64,000 nucleotides of DNA, from contig CAUEEP010000911.1 in NCBI GenBank assembly GCA_958450365.1, positions 1 to 64,000 on the forward strand. Reading direction: 5' to 3'. The position numbers and the translations under genes were made by a program. The notes under the pieces are model-generated. The model had not been told where the DNA came from. It ran no database searches and was given only the letters and a program-made list of their open reading frames with translations. This document shows, in pieces, positions 22,601 through 33,303 of the stretch. This DNA comes from Mesorhabditis belari (taxonomy: Eukaryota; Nematoda; Chromadorea; Rhabditida; Rhabditidae). Each line of letters begins with the position of its first letter. Position 1 is the stretch's first letter.

Positions 22601-22841
22601 AGTGATCTAGTACCGATAAAGATAGAAAACAAAAAGAATGCCCATAAAAATCACCTATTCTATTGGAATCACAAACCAAGTCTTTTTTTTACATTATTGA
22701 GTGAAATTTGGCACGGTGTGGTATAAAAATGTTAAAAAGCTTCAAAAAGCACTGAGATCTAAACAAATGAATTAAAAACTAAGATTTTAAACAGGCAGGC
22801 GCTTTAAGAAGGGTCTCATGCCCCAATATCCTGGATTTGTC

Positions 22842-23322
22842 TGAGGTGCCGATAGAACAACCAATCAAATATCTAAGCGCAGATTGAGTCAATCGATTCC
22901 GTCAACAACGGGCAGGTCAAACTAATTCAACTTGTTGCGGATACAATGCCCGTAGAACCCATTAGAATGCCGATATAAAATGATTAAGCAAGTCTTTTTT
23001 ATCTTTTAAGATGAATCTTTTGCTAAGCCATGTCTGAGCCGAAACGAAGAAGGCAAAGAAAAGAATGTTCATTGAAGAAAAATTATTCGAGCATTTTCCC
23101 CCCCCAACCTTATTTTTGGCTTTTTACGTATTAATTTTAATAGGAGTAACAAGCGTTAAGAATGTACTTTATTCATGGTGCATGAAAAGAGTGAGCTGAA
23201 CATGTAAATACGTAGAAGGAGCCGCTTTTTGACTGAAACATAAGTATAGAAAAGAAAAGAAAAAAACAGAATTTAAATCAGGCAAAGACAATGTAAGGCC
23301 AGTCAAATATAGTAATAAAACA
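22842..23322. repeat. 3' flank of A5 with a Lys/Arg-rich ORF (plus, ATG at 23029)
   Basis: The block starts at a rearrangement junction with the truncated upstream block of A4 (GGATTTGTCTGAGGTGCCG near 22830). The plus-strand ORF starts MSEPKRRRQRKE and runs 34 codons. It converges on F-box A5. Confidence 0.55.
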
Positions 23323-24348
23323 TCAATCATCGATCATTTCATCGGGCTTGATGTAAAAGGCGAGAAATTGACTCGAGGACACCATGTAGATGCAATCTCG
23401 CGTCGTATTGATATTTCGTCGGAAACACAGAGTTTTCATCTTGTAACTTCGATATCTGCTTCCCTTGTCACAATCGTTTGCCAATGCAACGATTGGTTGA
23501 CGATTTTCCTCCTTGATTTGTTTCATTCCTGGATATCCCTTGAGAAAAACAACGATTGTAGCCTTCATATCGTCCAGATAATAGCCGGAAACTCTCACAG
23601 CCGCTGCGGGGTTTTTGCTCGGAATTCCGTGGCTAACAATCGTTTGAAGAATGGCTGGAAGAATGATATCTGCGTTGTAACAATGCATTCCAACATCATT
23701 GATGTGGGTCTTTACAAAAGCATTGTAGTAAAACTGAAATTCATCATCATTCGAACAATGAACTCTGACTGTTTCACATTCATTGAGTTGAGTCTCAATG
23801 AAATGCCCAACGAGATCTTTTATTGATGGGGCTTTTCGAATGAAGCTGGGAAGTTCCGCGTATCTCTTGATCTTAATTGACAAATGAGAAAGCAAGTCCA
23901 GGCGGACAGGCGCACACCAATCCAAATAGAGTGAATTCACTGCCTCTAATTGTTTCAGAAAAGCGGTGTGATTCTTGCCGATTGGAATGTTGTAAGACTC
24001 GTTCATCAACAATTGGTTGCACGAGCGAATGTTTTTGATAAAAGGAAAATCACGAATGACATCCAGACGGACTGAACTGACCTCAAGTGCCTTCCCCTCA
24101 AGTGGCTTCAGCTTCATGATGTTGATTGCTTCAAATAAGTCTGAGTCCAAATAAAGTTCAATCTCATGGACATGATGTCCAAAAACGATCGATGGTCGAC
24201 TCGAAATCATCCATTGGAATCCTTGATTGACTTTCACCAATTCAATCACATCTCTTGCGTCCAATTGCTCCAAAACCTCCAACTTCAGATCGAAGCAAAG
24301 ACGTTCGATTGGAAATATTGTCAGATTTCGCATCTCGAATGGCATCAT
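23323..24348 (-). CDS. F-box-like protein, family A copy 5 (intact, 341 aa)
   Basis: A single open exon on the minus strand. The family ATG is lost (GTAGAAAGG), so the start is MMPFEMRN, eight codons downstream of the TTTATTTACAG acceptor. Residues about 10-50 form an F-box-like region (FPIERLCFDL, then EVLEQLDARDVIELVKV and WMISSRPSIVFGHHV). The rest is an F-box-associated region typical of nematode expansions but not identified: PSIKDLVGHFIETQLNECE, DDEFQFYYNAF, SHGIPSKNP, ATIVVFLKGYPGMKQI, CFRRNIN and FYIKPDEMIDD. The expected role is substrate recruitment to an SCF ubiquitin ligase via a Skp1 homologue; the substrate is unknown. It has the fewest obvious lesions of the 9-29 kb copies. Confidence 0.75.
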   Translation of the reverse strand: MMPFEMRNLTIFPIERLCFDLKLEVLEQLDARDVIELVKVNQGFQWMISSRPSIVFGHHVHEIELYLDSDLFEAINIMKLKPLEGKALEVSSVRLDVIRDFPFIKNIRSCNQLLMNESYNIPIGKNHTAFLKQLEAVNSLYLDWCAPVRLDLLSHLSIKIKRYAELPSFIRKAPSIKDLVGHFIETQLNECETVRVHCSNDDEFQFYYNAFVKTHINDVGMHCYNADIILPAILQTIVSHGIPSKNPAAAVRVSGYYLDDMKATIVVFLKGYPGMKQIKEENRQPIVALANDCDKGSRYRSYKMKTLCFRRNINTTRDCIYMVSSSQFLAFYIKPDEMIDD

Positions 24349-24407
24349 GAATGGCGCCTTTCTACCTGTAAATAAAAAGAATTATTCTTTGTAAAGAGCA
24401 GAACAAT

Positions 24408-24547
24408 GCAATGGATCACTTTCAACATTTTTAATAGTAAAATCTTATTTTCTAAAGCCTGAATGATGAATTTCCAATCAAAAAAAATTGTAAGGAGCCG
24501 ATCAATGCAATAAAAGATTTGTTAAAATGCTAGAAGTGATCGATTGC
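24408..24547. repeat. 107-bp inverted repeat, copy for F-box A5 (with about 35-bp insert)
   Basis: Arms GCAATGGATCACTTT and AGAAGTGATCGATTGC. The middle carries extra AAAAATTGTAAGGAGCCG plus a partial second ATCAATGCAA, which looks like a local duplication of the flank. Confidence 0.7.
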
Positions 24548-25018
24548 ACGGGTCTAGTAACGAAAAAGAGAGAAAACGAAAGAAACACGCATAAAATCAT
24601 GTGTTCTAGTGGAATTTTAACAAAAATCGAGGTCTATTTTTTACATTATTGGGTGAAATTTGGCACGATATGGTATAAAAATGTTAAAAAAGCACAAAAA
24701 GACTGAGATCTAGATAAATGAATTAAAAAACCAATATTTTAAACAGGTGAGGTGATTTAAGATGGGATCCATGCTTAAAATATGCTGGCTTTCTCAAATT
24801 CTAAGCATTTTGGATAAAGAAATGGGGTTTAGTTGAGAAAATCGGGAAATTCTAGATTTTGGAACGTTTTAAAGCTTTGCGAATATGAAATTTGAAAGAA
24901 TGAAAAAAATTTTGCACCGTATGGTATAATAAAGATTAAAAACACGACAAAAACACAGAAATCTATACAGGGCAAAGAATGAATGATTTCATCAAATTCT
25001 TCCCTTAAATGCCAGCAG

Positions 25019-25051
25019 TTACAGTAGGCGTTTCGACGAAACCTACCGTAA
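25019..25051 (-). repeat. Conserved hairpin, copy upstream of A5
   Basis: TTACAGTAGGCGTTT and AAACCTACCGTAA around CGACG; one extra base bulges the left arm. It lies about 670 bp upstream of the A5 start. Confidence 0.65.
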
Positions 25052-25124
25052 TCCAGATCATCCACGATATCATTTACACTTCAAACCACAAAATACAAAA
25101 CACTTGTACTCAAATTTGAAACTA

Positions 25125-25268
25125 CACCCTTTCTGGTGCGCTCATTTGCTCAATTTCTTCGGCTGCATATTCCTGTATTTTCTCCCTACATAGAAGCGCC
25201 GCTCGACTCGCAGCATAGAGCTTGTTGTTTGTTGTGTTTGTGTTTGTTCTCAAGCAATCCTTCATTTT
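25125..25268 (-). CDS. Small ORF, 47 aa, helical look
   Basis: ATG follows AACTTACAATAAA. The product begins MKDCLRTNTNTTNN and ends with REKIQEYAAEEIEQMSAPER then V and stop; the second half is predicted helical. The same start, MKD(S/C)L, recurs in several cluster modules (10227, 20646, 56653, 63391) with a different continuation. The second copy of the full ORF (12665-12850) is frameshifted. I do not recognise it. Confidence 0.35.
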
Positions 25269-25716
25269 ATTGTAAGTTGTTCCTCGCGTTTGACTGATTC
25301 GTTTGACTGGCTCGTTTATCGATTTCAAACGAGTCGAGTTGTCTGAGTGTTTCAATTGACAGCTTCGTCCACTATTCGTAGGTGTGTCTGGAAGGGAAGA
25401 GGTAAAAATAGAGTTTTATTCTACTTGTTTTACCTCAATTCGATTACTTTCCATTCCCTTTTTGTACAAAAGAGAGTTAAACAAAATTGATCTGATAGAG
25501 CTTTCTTCTTCTGCGTTTTCCTGATCCATATTGTTTGGCTGTGATTACTTTAGTATCGTGTGGACTTTGTTTGTAAACTTTTTGTATAGGTAATTTCTTT
25601 TATTGTCATTTGAAAAGACTCATCACCCCACTGTTACACTTGAAAGCTTCCTTGTTACGAGCTCTTTTCATTTGAATACATTTCCAACTTTTTGCCGCTC
25701 TTCTTCTGTTTTAGTT

Positions 25717-25794
25717 ATGGCGATTTGTGACTGTCTGGACGACGTAATCGCTCTGCAAAGTTTGCCGCCTCTTCCGGACTTTGACCAGCTCTGA
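25717..25794 (+). CDS. Tiny ORF, family C copy 3 (25 aa)
   Basis: MAICDCLDDVIALQSLPPLP then DFDQL and TGA. The ATG is preceded by TTCTGTTTTAGTT, a plausible acceptor or trans-splice site. The frame stays partly open after the TGA, but a lost base near 25863 shifts it. It is paired tail to tail with F-box B copy 3. Confidence 0.4.
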   Translation: MAICDCLDDVIALQSLPPLPDFDQL

Positions 25795-25983
25795 TTCGGC
25801 TTCAAACTTCGTTCAACCTGTTCTACTCCGAAGGACAGGGATCAAGTCTATTTGCATTGTGATCTGACGAAGCGGCGGTGTGTCTACTAGATTCTCTAAA
25901 TCGATCAGATTTTTATGCCTCCTCAAATTCTATTGACAAAGATTATGACAGCTTCTGCGTTAGTCTCCTAAAATTCCTCATCC

Positions 25984-26500
25984 TCATACTTTTTGACCGA
26001 TCCACGAAAATTGGTGAGGAACTTCAGGTAATCTTCCTTCATGTAAACACCGACATCGAGTTGTTTCACGGATTTCAACTAGTTTAGGAACATTCCAGTG
26101 TAGTGTCTGCCATCCTCTCATAAATGGTCGTATTCGTTGTCTGAACTGAACTGGAGTTGGAGATTTCAACTGTGATTTCAACTCTAAGAAAATTCCATAT
26201 GGCCCTTTGGCATTGAAACATTCTAACTCGTCGCATGAATCGATTCGTTTGACGAAAGGAAGAAGAGTTGCATTCAGTTGAAGGGACGGAACATCGACGA
26301 CTTTTTTGCTCGAATTTTTCCAGTTCGGAGCTCTGTCCCAGAGGCTAATCACGGCACATTGCTTTCCAAAAAGGATCGATTGATCCATCGCGTAGCTCGA
26401 GTAGAGCCTCTTGTTCGCCATCATCAATTCCAGCACGTCTTTCACATCACAAAATGATATCACACTTGTTACACTTGTTGAGATCTCTATTTCTAACTTT
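25984..26500 (-). pseudogene. F-box-like protein, family B copy 3 (N-terminus replaced)
   Basis: The minus strand carries DVLELMMANKRLYSSYAMD, then SLWDRAPNWKNSS, LNATLLPFVKRID and KGPYGIFLE. The first half of the F-box (LPLELIGKIAPYL in copy 1) is missing, replaced by unrelated module DNA from about 26450. A shift near 26165 moves the last third into another frame. It is the best preserved B copy in the middle and the worst at the start. Confidence 0.65.
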
Positions 26501-27417
26501 TTACTCACCATTCCTGGTTTATCTATTAAAGAATTGGAAGTTTTAGAGTCCAAATATGAAGATTAGACAGGAAAATCAGAAGAAATTACGAAATGGAGAC
26601 AAAGATTAAAGGAAATTATTGCTGAATTGACCACTTTTTATATAAGAAAAACACATCTGTTCCCAGGTTGCGACGGGATTTGGGGGAAGTGATGAGGAAT
26701 TAATTCTCGATCGATTATGAATGCCAATGGGTGCTGTGCGTTCCAGGAGTGAGCTCAGAAAAGCAATCCCGAAGATTTGAATAGTTTTGATCAATTTATC
26801 GGCGTCAATGGGTGCTGTGCGTTCCAGAGTTGCAGCCCGTGTTCCAATTGATAAACTTCGTTTAATAGACTGCCTTCAAACTGCCTTCAAACGCAATTTT
26901 TTTTGAACGTTTTTCTCCTTTGAATAAACCCAAATGCATCAGTTCGAATACGACCCTAGCATCCAAGTGCTACTTTTTCAACCCCAGTTCACTTGAAACA
27001 TTCAAACACTTACGAGCATGAAGCGTTCTAAGAATCAAAATACCGTTATCGAAGCTGAATCTTTGTAGGAATCTTGTATTTCAGGTATGGTGATTTTTAC
27101 ACATCAGTTTTCGTCGAGAATTGTGTGCATATTCAATAGCTTCAGAAACTATCCATTTTAATGGTAATTTAGCACCACGAGATTTATAGAACATTTCACC
27201 CCTTAAAGCGCAAATACCGCGTGAGAAGAAGCCACCTGGTAGATCTTCACAAAACTTTAACACACAAATTCGAATCATGTCTGAATCGTTAAACTTCTTT
27301 ACAGCCAAGGGTGCTGCATTAGATTGAAGGCTATATTGAAAAAGGCTACGCTTTTGTGAGTATTTTTAGTTTTCTTGTTTCGTTAGGTGTAAATGATATA
27401 TCTCGTGAATGACCTAG
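26501..27417. repeat. Block homologous to 13118-14320
   Basis: Same block as 13118-14320, same orientation, with motif copies at about 26732-26750 (GGTGCTGTGCGTTCCAGGA) and 26810-26828. No ORF is conserved between the two blocks. Confidence 0.6.
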
Positions 27418-27450
27418 ATTACGGTAGGTTTCGTCGGAAAACCTACTGTA
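27418..27450 (+). repeat. Conserved hairpin, copy upstream of A6
   Basis: TTACGGTAGGTTT, loop CGTCGGA, AAACCTACTGTAA. A perfect 13-bp stem with one G-T step. Confidence 0.7.
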
Positions 27451-27920
27451 ACTGCTAGCATTTAAAGGAAGAATTAGACGAAATTCTTTATTCTTGGATC
27501 TGTCCAGATTTCAGTGTTTTGGTCGGGTTTTTAAACTTTATTATAGCATCCGGTGCAAAATTTTTTCATTTTTTCAAATTTCTGATTCGCAAGGCTTTAA
27601 AACGTTTAAATTTCTAGAATTTCCCGATTTTCTCAACTAAACCCCATTTCTTAATGCGAAATGATTAGAATTTGACAAATCCATGATATTTTATGTACTA
27701 GACCCCATCTTAAAGCACTTCATCTGTTTAAAATATTGGTTTTTTAATTCATTTGTCTAGATTCCAGTCTCTTTGTGCTTTTTTAGCATTTTTTTAGCAT
27801 ACCGTCCCAAATTTCACGCAATAATGTAAAAAATAGACTTGGGTTTTGTTAAATTCCACTAGAATACATGATTTTATGCTTATTTCTTTCGACTTCTATT
27901 TTTTTCGTTCCTAGACCCGT

Positions 27921-28027
27921 GCAATGGATCACTTTTAGCATTTTAACAAATCTTTTATTGAAGATTCATCATTCACGCTCTAGAAGACAAGCTTTTACGA
28001 CTGGAAATGCTGAAAGTGATCCATTGC
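27921..28027. repeat. 107-bp inverted repeat, copy for F-box A6
   Basis: Arms GCAATGGATCACTTTTAGC and GCTGAAAGTGATCCATTGC. It ends 47 bp before the A6 start codon. Confidence 0.8.
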
Positions 28028-28074
28028 ATTGATCTGCCCCTTACAAAGACGAATTCTTTTTATTTTCAGGTAGA

Positions 28075-29105
28075 ATGGCGCCAATCCAGATGCGAAATCT
28101 GACCACATTTTCAATCGAACGTCTTGGCTTCGATCTGAAGGTGGAGGTTTTGGAGCAATTGGAGGCAAAAGATGTCGTTGAATTGGTGAAAGTCAATCAA
28201 GGATTCCAATGGATGATTTCGAATCGACCGTCGATCGTTTTTGGACATCATGTGGATGATATTGGATTTCGTTTTGAAGAAGTCAAGATCAAGAAGCTGA
28301 ATTCGGAGTCACGTGGGGTCAGTCTGGATGTCATTCGTCATCTTCCTTTCATCAAAAGCATTCGATCATGTGATCTATTGTGGATGAGCAATTATTACGA
28401 CAGCCCAATCGACCAGGATCGTGCCGCTTACAAAAACAACGGAAGGCAGTGAATTTCCTCGATTTGATTGGCTGTTCGCCACTCGGCCTGGACTTGCTTT
28501 CTCATTTGTCAAGTAAGATCAAAGGTATAGTGGGTCTTCCCAGCTTCCTCAAAAAAACTCCATCAATCAAAGATTCGTTGGGCATTTCATTTGAGGCTCA
28601 ACTCAACGAATATTAGATGAGTCAGAGTTCATTGTTTGAATGATGATGAATTTCAGTTTTACTACAATGCTTTTGTAGGGCTCGCATCATGATGTTGTAA
28701 TGCGTTGTTCAACGCAGATATCATTCTTCCAGCCATTCAAAGGATTATTAGCCACTGAATTCCGAGCAAGCCCCGCAGCGGTTGTGATAGTTACGGCAAG
28801 ATTCTTTTTTACGACGATATAAGGCTACAATCCTTGTTTTTCTCAAGGGATATCCAGGAATGAGAAAAATCAGCAGGGAAGATAAATCGACCATTCATTA
28901 AAGTGGCAAACGATCCGTGGAAGGGAAGTAGACGTTACACTTTCACGATGAAAAGTCTGTTTTTCCGACAGCGAAATATCAATGCGACGGTGCATCTGTA
29001 TTTGTCCTTAAGGAAGTTCGATGCAGAGAGCGCTCGGACATCTTTTTCGGATCTCCGGATTTTCCCGCCTTCAGCATCAATTATGATCAAATGATCGATC
29101 ATTGA
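28075..29105 (+). pseudogene. F-box-like protein, family A copy 6 (frameshifted)
   Basis: ATG follows TTTATTTTCAGGTAGA and gives MAPIQMRNLTTFSIERLGFD with a clean F-box (EVLEQLEAKDVVELVKV). The frame is lost at about 28420 after SPIDQDRAAY, resumes in the second frame (LDLLSHLSSKIKG, TPSIKDSLGISFEAQLNEY), and hits a stop at 28614. Later parts survive only as fragments. Confidence 0.8.
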
Positions 29106-29965
29106 TGTTTTATTGCTAAATTTTGCTGGCCTTAAATTGCCTTTGCATGCTTTAAATTCTGTTTTTTCCTGATTAACTAATCTCGAACTCGGAGAGTTAT
29201 AGTTTTTCCTGACTCGTTTATGTTTTCTAAAGAAAGCCAACAGCAGCTCCTTCTATGTATTTGCATCTTCGGCTCGCTTTTTTCATGCACCATTAATAAA
29301 TTACGATTCTTAAATTTTTCAGAGGGAGAAAGTTAAGAAAGGTCGGCTTAAAGGTTTTCAAATGTTCCTTGACTTTTGAGCATCAAAAAATACGCCTACA
29401 TTTTTGTTTTTATTTGTTTTTGTAATTTTTCGTTAATCGTTTCAATAAAGAAGTTTTTCTTGCATATAAAAATAGAAATTTTTGACAACTTAAAACCTAA
29501 AACTGTTTTGAAATTCGCCTCTTTGCAAAAAAGTTATTACATTTGAAATTTCCTAAACTGGATTTTGCAAGGACTTTTGTGTGCGTGACTGTATGTTTAT
29601 TAACGTTTGTTACTCCTGTTAAAAATTAATATTTAAACCAAAAATAAGGTTTTCTGGAAAATGCCTGAATACCAATCATTTCTTCACCAATCGTTTCTTT
29701 TTTTCTTTCCGCTTTGACTTCTTCGTTGTCTAATCTGATCATTTTATATCTTTAGCCTTTACAATAACCTAACGAAGCTTTCTAGCTTTTCCATCTAAGA
29801 AAAGCTTTTCCCCTTTTTCCACCACCAGATCCCATCACATAGTGTGCATACTAGATTTTCTAAATCGATCAGATTTTTATGCCTCCTCAAATCCTATTGA
29901 CAAAGATTAAGTAGACTAGCCCCTTTTTTCCGGCGTTCCTGTTTTTCAAAACCCTTAAACAAGCC
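29106..29965. repeat. Decayed 3' flank of A6 and a fragment of family C
   Basis: Pieces of the family A 3' block (CCAAAAATAAGGTTTTCTGG at 29640) are mixed with unplaced AT-rich DNA at 29330-29600. Bases 29848-29912 copy the region after the family C stop (CTAAATCGATCAGATTTTTA). This marks the right edge of the first cluster. Confidence 0.5.
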
Positions 29966-30094
29966 TTTAGTTAGTAAGGAACTGAATAAGCCTCTCAAGG
30001 AAAAAAATAGACCAAATTTTGATAAAAACAATCAAATGATTCAGGAATCTCATAAATAAGAGATGAACAGTTTGAAGATTCCGAATCGGCTCCG

Positions 30095-30668
30095 GCATCG
30101 GCCCCGAATGGGAACCGAAAAAGGAACCAAATGGCAACTGAATCGGCCCTAAATGGGGAATCTGATGGGAACCGAATAGGAACCGAATCGGCCCCAAATG
30201 GCGAATCCAATGGGAACCGAATTAGCCCCGAATCGTCCTGAATCAGCCCTGAATCAGCTCTGAATCAGCTCCGAATAGGTCCCAAATTGGGCCCGAATCA
30301 GCCCCAAATCAGCCCCTCAATCGGCCCCGAAACAGCGCCGGATCAACCCTGAATCGCCCGAATTGGGCCTGAACCGGTCCTTGATCAGCTCCGAATCAGC
30401 CCGGGTCAGCTCCGAATCAGCCCGAATCAACCCCGAATCAGCCCGAATCAGCTCCGAATTGAGCTCCGAAACGGTCCTGAGCTCAGCCTTGAATCAGGCC
30501 CCGAATCAGCCCTGAATCGGTCCTGAATCAGCCCTGAATCAGCCTGGTCAGCTCCGAATCAGCTCCGAATCAGCTCCGAAATCACCTCCAAATCAGCTCC
30601 GAATCAGCTCCGAATCAGCCTCCGAATCAGCCCCGAATCGGCCCCGAATCTGCCCGGGTCAGCCCCGA
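30095..30668 (+). repeat. 11/12-bp minisatellite, CCGAATCAGCTC type
   Basis: About fifty degenerate copies of CCGAATCAGCTC, CCGAATCGGCC and related words. The left end favours GGCCCCGAATGGG variants. No periodic protein of interest results. Confidence 0.85.
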
Positions 30669-30737
30669 ATGAAAAGGTGCCAAGTCCTCAAAAGGCTCAT
30701 CAATCTTGTCTCGTTTCACCTCAACATTTCCACTTCA

Positions 30738-30840
30738 TCAGCAGTCGGAGCTTTCCTTCAATTGTTGAAGTGCACTCTGCAACTCCCTCGTTTTCCTCGA
30801 AACAATTGCCGGAAAAACGCGTCCGTCCTCCACGGAGACA
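30738..30840 (-). CDS. Candidate terminal exon, minus strand
   Basis: A TTCTTGTAG acceptor precedes 103 bases. In one frame they encode VSVEDGRVFPAIVSRKTREL then QSALQQLKESSDC and a stop, which looks like a short coiled coil. Two other frames are also open for part of the exon, and the plus strand is open too, so frame and strand are uncertain. It could be an alternative 3' end of the coiled-coil gene upstream on this strand. Confidence 0.3.
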
Positions 30841-30913
30841 CTACAAGAACATGCAAATTAAAGAAAGAAATGGAAATGATGTGTTAGAAATTAGAAGAAA
30901 GTTTGGGACCTAA

Positions 30914-32536
30914 GTTTGCGTTAACTTTTAGCTAAATCAATTTAAGCTCTTGTGTATTTTCGAATTAGTAGGCTGAATGGCTCAGATCTTTTGCTCAGAG
31001 TTAACATTTGCTTTGTTTTGCTTTGCTTTGCTATATTTTGATAGAATGGTTTATTGATATATTCTAGGGTATCTAATGAGACTAATTAAAGACACATTGG
31101 ACGATCAGTCTTGAAAAAATCGGGCTAGGGTCATCAATTTAGTCATCTTCAAATGTTGGAAACTAAGAAAAAGAAAAGTCACCAAAATCTAAATCAAAAT
31201 CAAATTTAGTATGAAGATTTCAAATAGTGCTTTCCAGAAAACAAGTTTTTAAACTTAAACCTGGAATTTCTTAGTTTTCTTAGAAATTATTGATACGGCA
31301 ATCAAAAATAAAGATGATGATGAAGAGATTTATTGGGTGAAGAGAAAGTGGTTGGGATAAAAGAAAGAGAGAAAGAGAGAGAAGTGTTCCCAATTTGTTC
31401 CCCAATCAATCTCATCCATTCATCCAAATGACATCCAATTAGTGATCATGGGGATACATCAAATGATTGATAGGGGAAACGGGAAAGATTGTCGGAAAAC
31501 TTGGACGGGTAAAACTCTGAAGAAAGATGAAAAGGCTTTGGATCTGGTGCACTGGATTTGTGAATCCTGGAACGCACAGAGATTAATAAATAAGAAAAAT
31601 TGCGGAAAGCTTCAAAGGAGCAATTCAGAATTTCGAGTTGGCTTGGAACGAGAAATTGGATTGAAAATGGAAACGCAACGGACCTAGTGCACTGGATTTG
31701 TGAATTCTGGAATGCACAGAGGCTAATGGAGAAAAAAATAAGGAAATCGTCAAAGTAGCGGTCAAGTTTTTTGGATGATCGAGTACAGCTAGATTTCAGA
31801 CAGTTTATAGCATGAAACGCAAAAATACGTCAGTCTTTAGTAGTTCTGGAGCTCACAGAATGGATTGGAGTATCAAAAATGGGTGGTATTGAGTTTTGAC
31901 AATGTCAATACAGGTGTTGGAGCTGGAGCCAGAGCTAGGCTCCTTTTCTCCACCTTCACCCTGATCCGTAACTCCTTACTCACAAAAGCAAGGGTTTATT
32001 TGCTTTCACAAAGCCTCTTCAGCTCTTTTCAGGGGTTTCGGCAAAAACTGGGTAGCTCAACAGTGGTAAATTCACTCTCTGCACCCCTCCCGCTTCCCCA
32101 AAAACCCTTCTCACCCCAATTTCGGGCTCAGCGGGATGCCAAAAAGTGTTAATCCTTTGATCAAATATTCATTTTGGGAAACACTTTCGCGAAATATTGA
32201 AGCAAAATGAGTAAAAACGAGGGCGAATGAGTAAAAACGGAAATTGGCGCCGAGAAAAAGAGATCTAAGCCGAAAATTGGCGATTTTGAAATGAAAAAAT
32301 TCTCTCCGAAAAATAAAATTGTGATCTGGAAAGCACAGTGGGCAACAAGTTAGAGAAAATAGGAAAATGTTAAATTTTGAGTAGTGTAAGTAGTACATGC
32401 ACGTAGCTGTTATGTCAAAGTGACGCTTTTGGGCTGAAAAGTGTCTCAATAGCTTCTGTGACATCCAGATTCGATGTTTTCGCAAAGAAATTTGATATTT
32501 GGAGGTAAATTTTTGCCGAAAACGTCACCGACCTCT
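30914..32536. other. Non-coding stretch with motif copies
   Basis: Two copies of a unit of about 135 bp (CTAGTGCACTGGATTTGTGAA then CTGGAA(C/T)GCACAGAG) lie at about 31540-31720. Further motif copies are at 31226, 31844, 32324 and 32455. Bases 32380-32560 are homologous to 39105-39273. I see no gene I can support. Confidence 0.5.
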
Positions 32537-32701
32537 TCAAAGTCCTCCAAAATCGGGTCCAACGACAGTGAGCTTTCCCTCAGAACATGTAGACTCCACA
32601 GTGCTCCGATTGTCGTCACCGGGTTCTTCGGACGTTTTTCGGATGCATTTCTTGAGTCGTTTGAATTTTTGGACCATCACATCGTAGCGGCGGTCTTTTT
32701 C
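32537..32701 (-). CDS. Last exon of a coiled-coil protein (probable)
   Basis: The exon begins after a GATTCCAG acceptor and encodes EKDRRYDVMVQKFKRLKKCI followed by an acidic Ser/Thr-rich tail (SEEPGDD, VESTCSEGK) ending in FGGL and TGA. It starts in phase 0, as needed if the exon at 35165-35314 is spliced at GTGGGT. That would make a 2.46-kb intron holding the tandem arrays at 33-34.6 kb. The Lys/Arg-rich first half suits a helical rod end. Confidence 0.5.
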   Translation of the reverse strand, partial: EKDRRYDVMVQKFKRLKKCIRKTSEEPGDDNRSTVESTCSEGKLTVVGPDFGGL

Positions 32702-32842
32702 CTGGAATCGGGAATCAGAAATGATAAAACTCAACTTTTAATTGAGAAAAGCTAAGCCAAAGCTTTCAGTTAGTCAATCTTAGCTTGAATTTTGATGCAG
32801 CTAGCTTTGAGGCAAGTTTATAAACAAGTTTTATAACCATCA

Positions 32843-32912
32843 ACGGCTTAGAGTAGTGTGCTAGCTTCAAAAACCTATCCTTTTTCCTTGCGGGTTCAAT
32901 TCCGCTTGCCGC
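32843..32912 (+). repeat. tRNA-like (SINE-like) sequence
   Basis: It contains a consensus-like B box, GGGTTCAATTCCGC, preceded by CCTATCCTTTTTCC. It matches the minus-strand element at 34872-34955 over about 50 bp (CCTTGCGGGTTCAATT). The A-box half is degenerate. It is probably a pol III derived repeat rather than a working tRNA. Confidence 0.4.
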
Positions 32913-33104
32913 TTGCCGCATGCTGCCAAATTACTTGCTTTTTTTGAAAAAATTCCGAAAAACTTTTTCTTTGCGGTTCTTTTGCACTTTTGCGATAGTG
33001 CTTTTAAAGTAGTAATTAGTTATTTATTAAAGTTTTTTTTGTTTTTGCATAGCTTTCAGAGCTTACGGGTGATTTACTAGCAAACGCCTTTGAAACAATA
33101 AATA

Positions 33105-33210
33105 ATCTACTATATATAAAAGAGAAGTGTCCGTCTGTTTGTCTGACCGTCCGTCACATTCTGGATCTTGGCTCCACATTAACCGATTTCGACAGACTTT
33201 TTTTTTGATC
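33105..33210 (+). repeat. Possible transposon end, CTACTATATATAAAAG type
   Basis: TCTACTATATATAAAAGA followed by GTGTCCGTCTGTTTGTCTG resembles 5' ends seen in some Helitron and other non-autonomous elements. No matching 3' end (CTRR plus hairpin) was found, so this is only a hint. A similar start occurs at about 38240 (CTACTATATCAGTAATAAAG). Confidence 0.2.
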
Positions 33211-33303
33211 GATAGGGAATTAAAAATGAATAGGTAAATAGAACAAGTTTTTCTTCAAAAACCCGTAAAAAATCAGAAAAACCACATGCGCTTTTTTTAC
33301 CAT

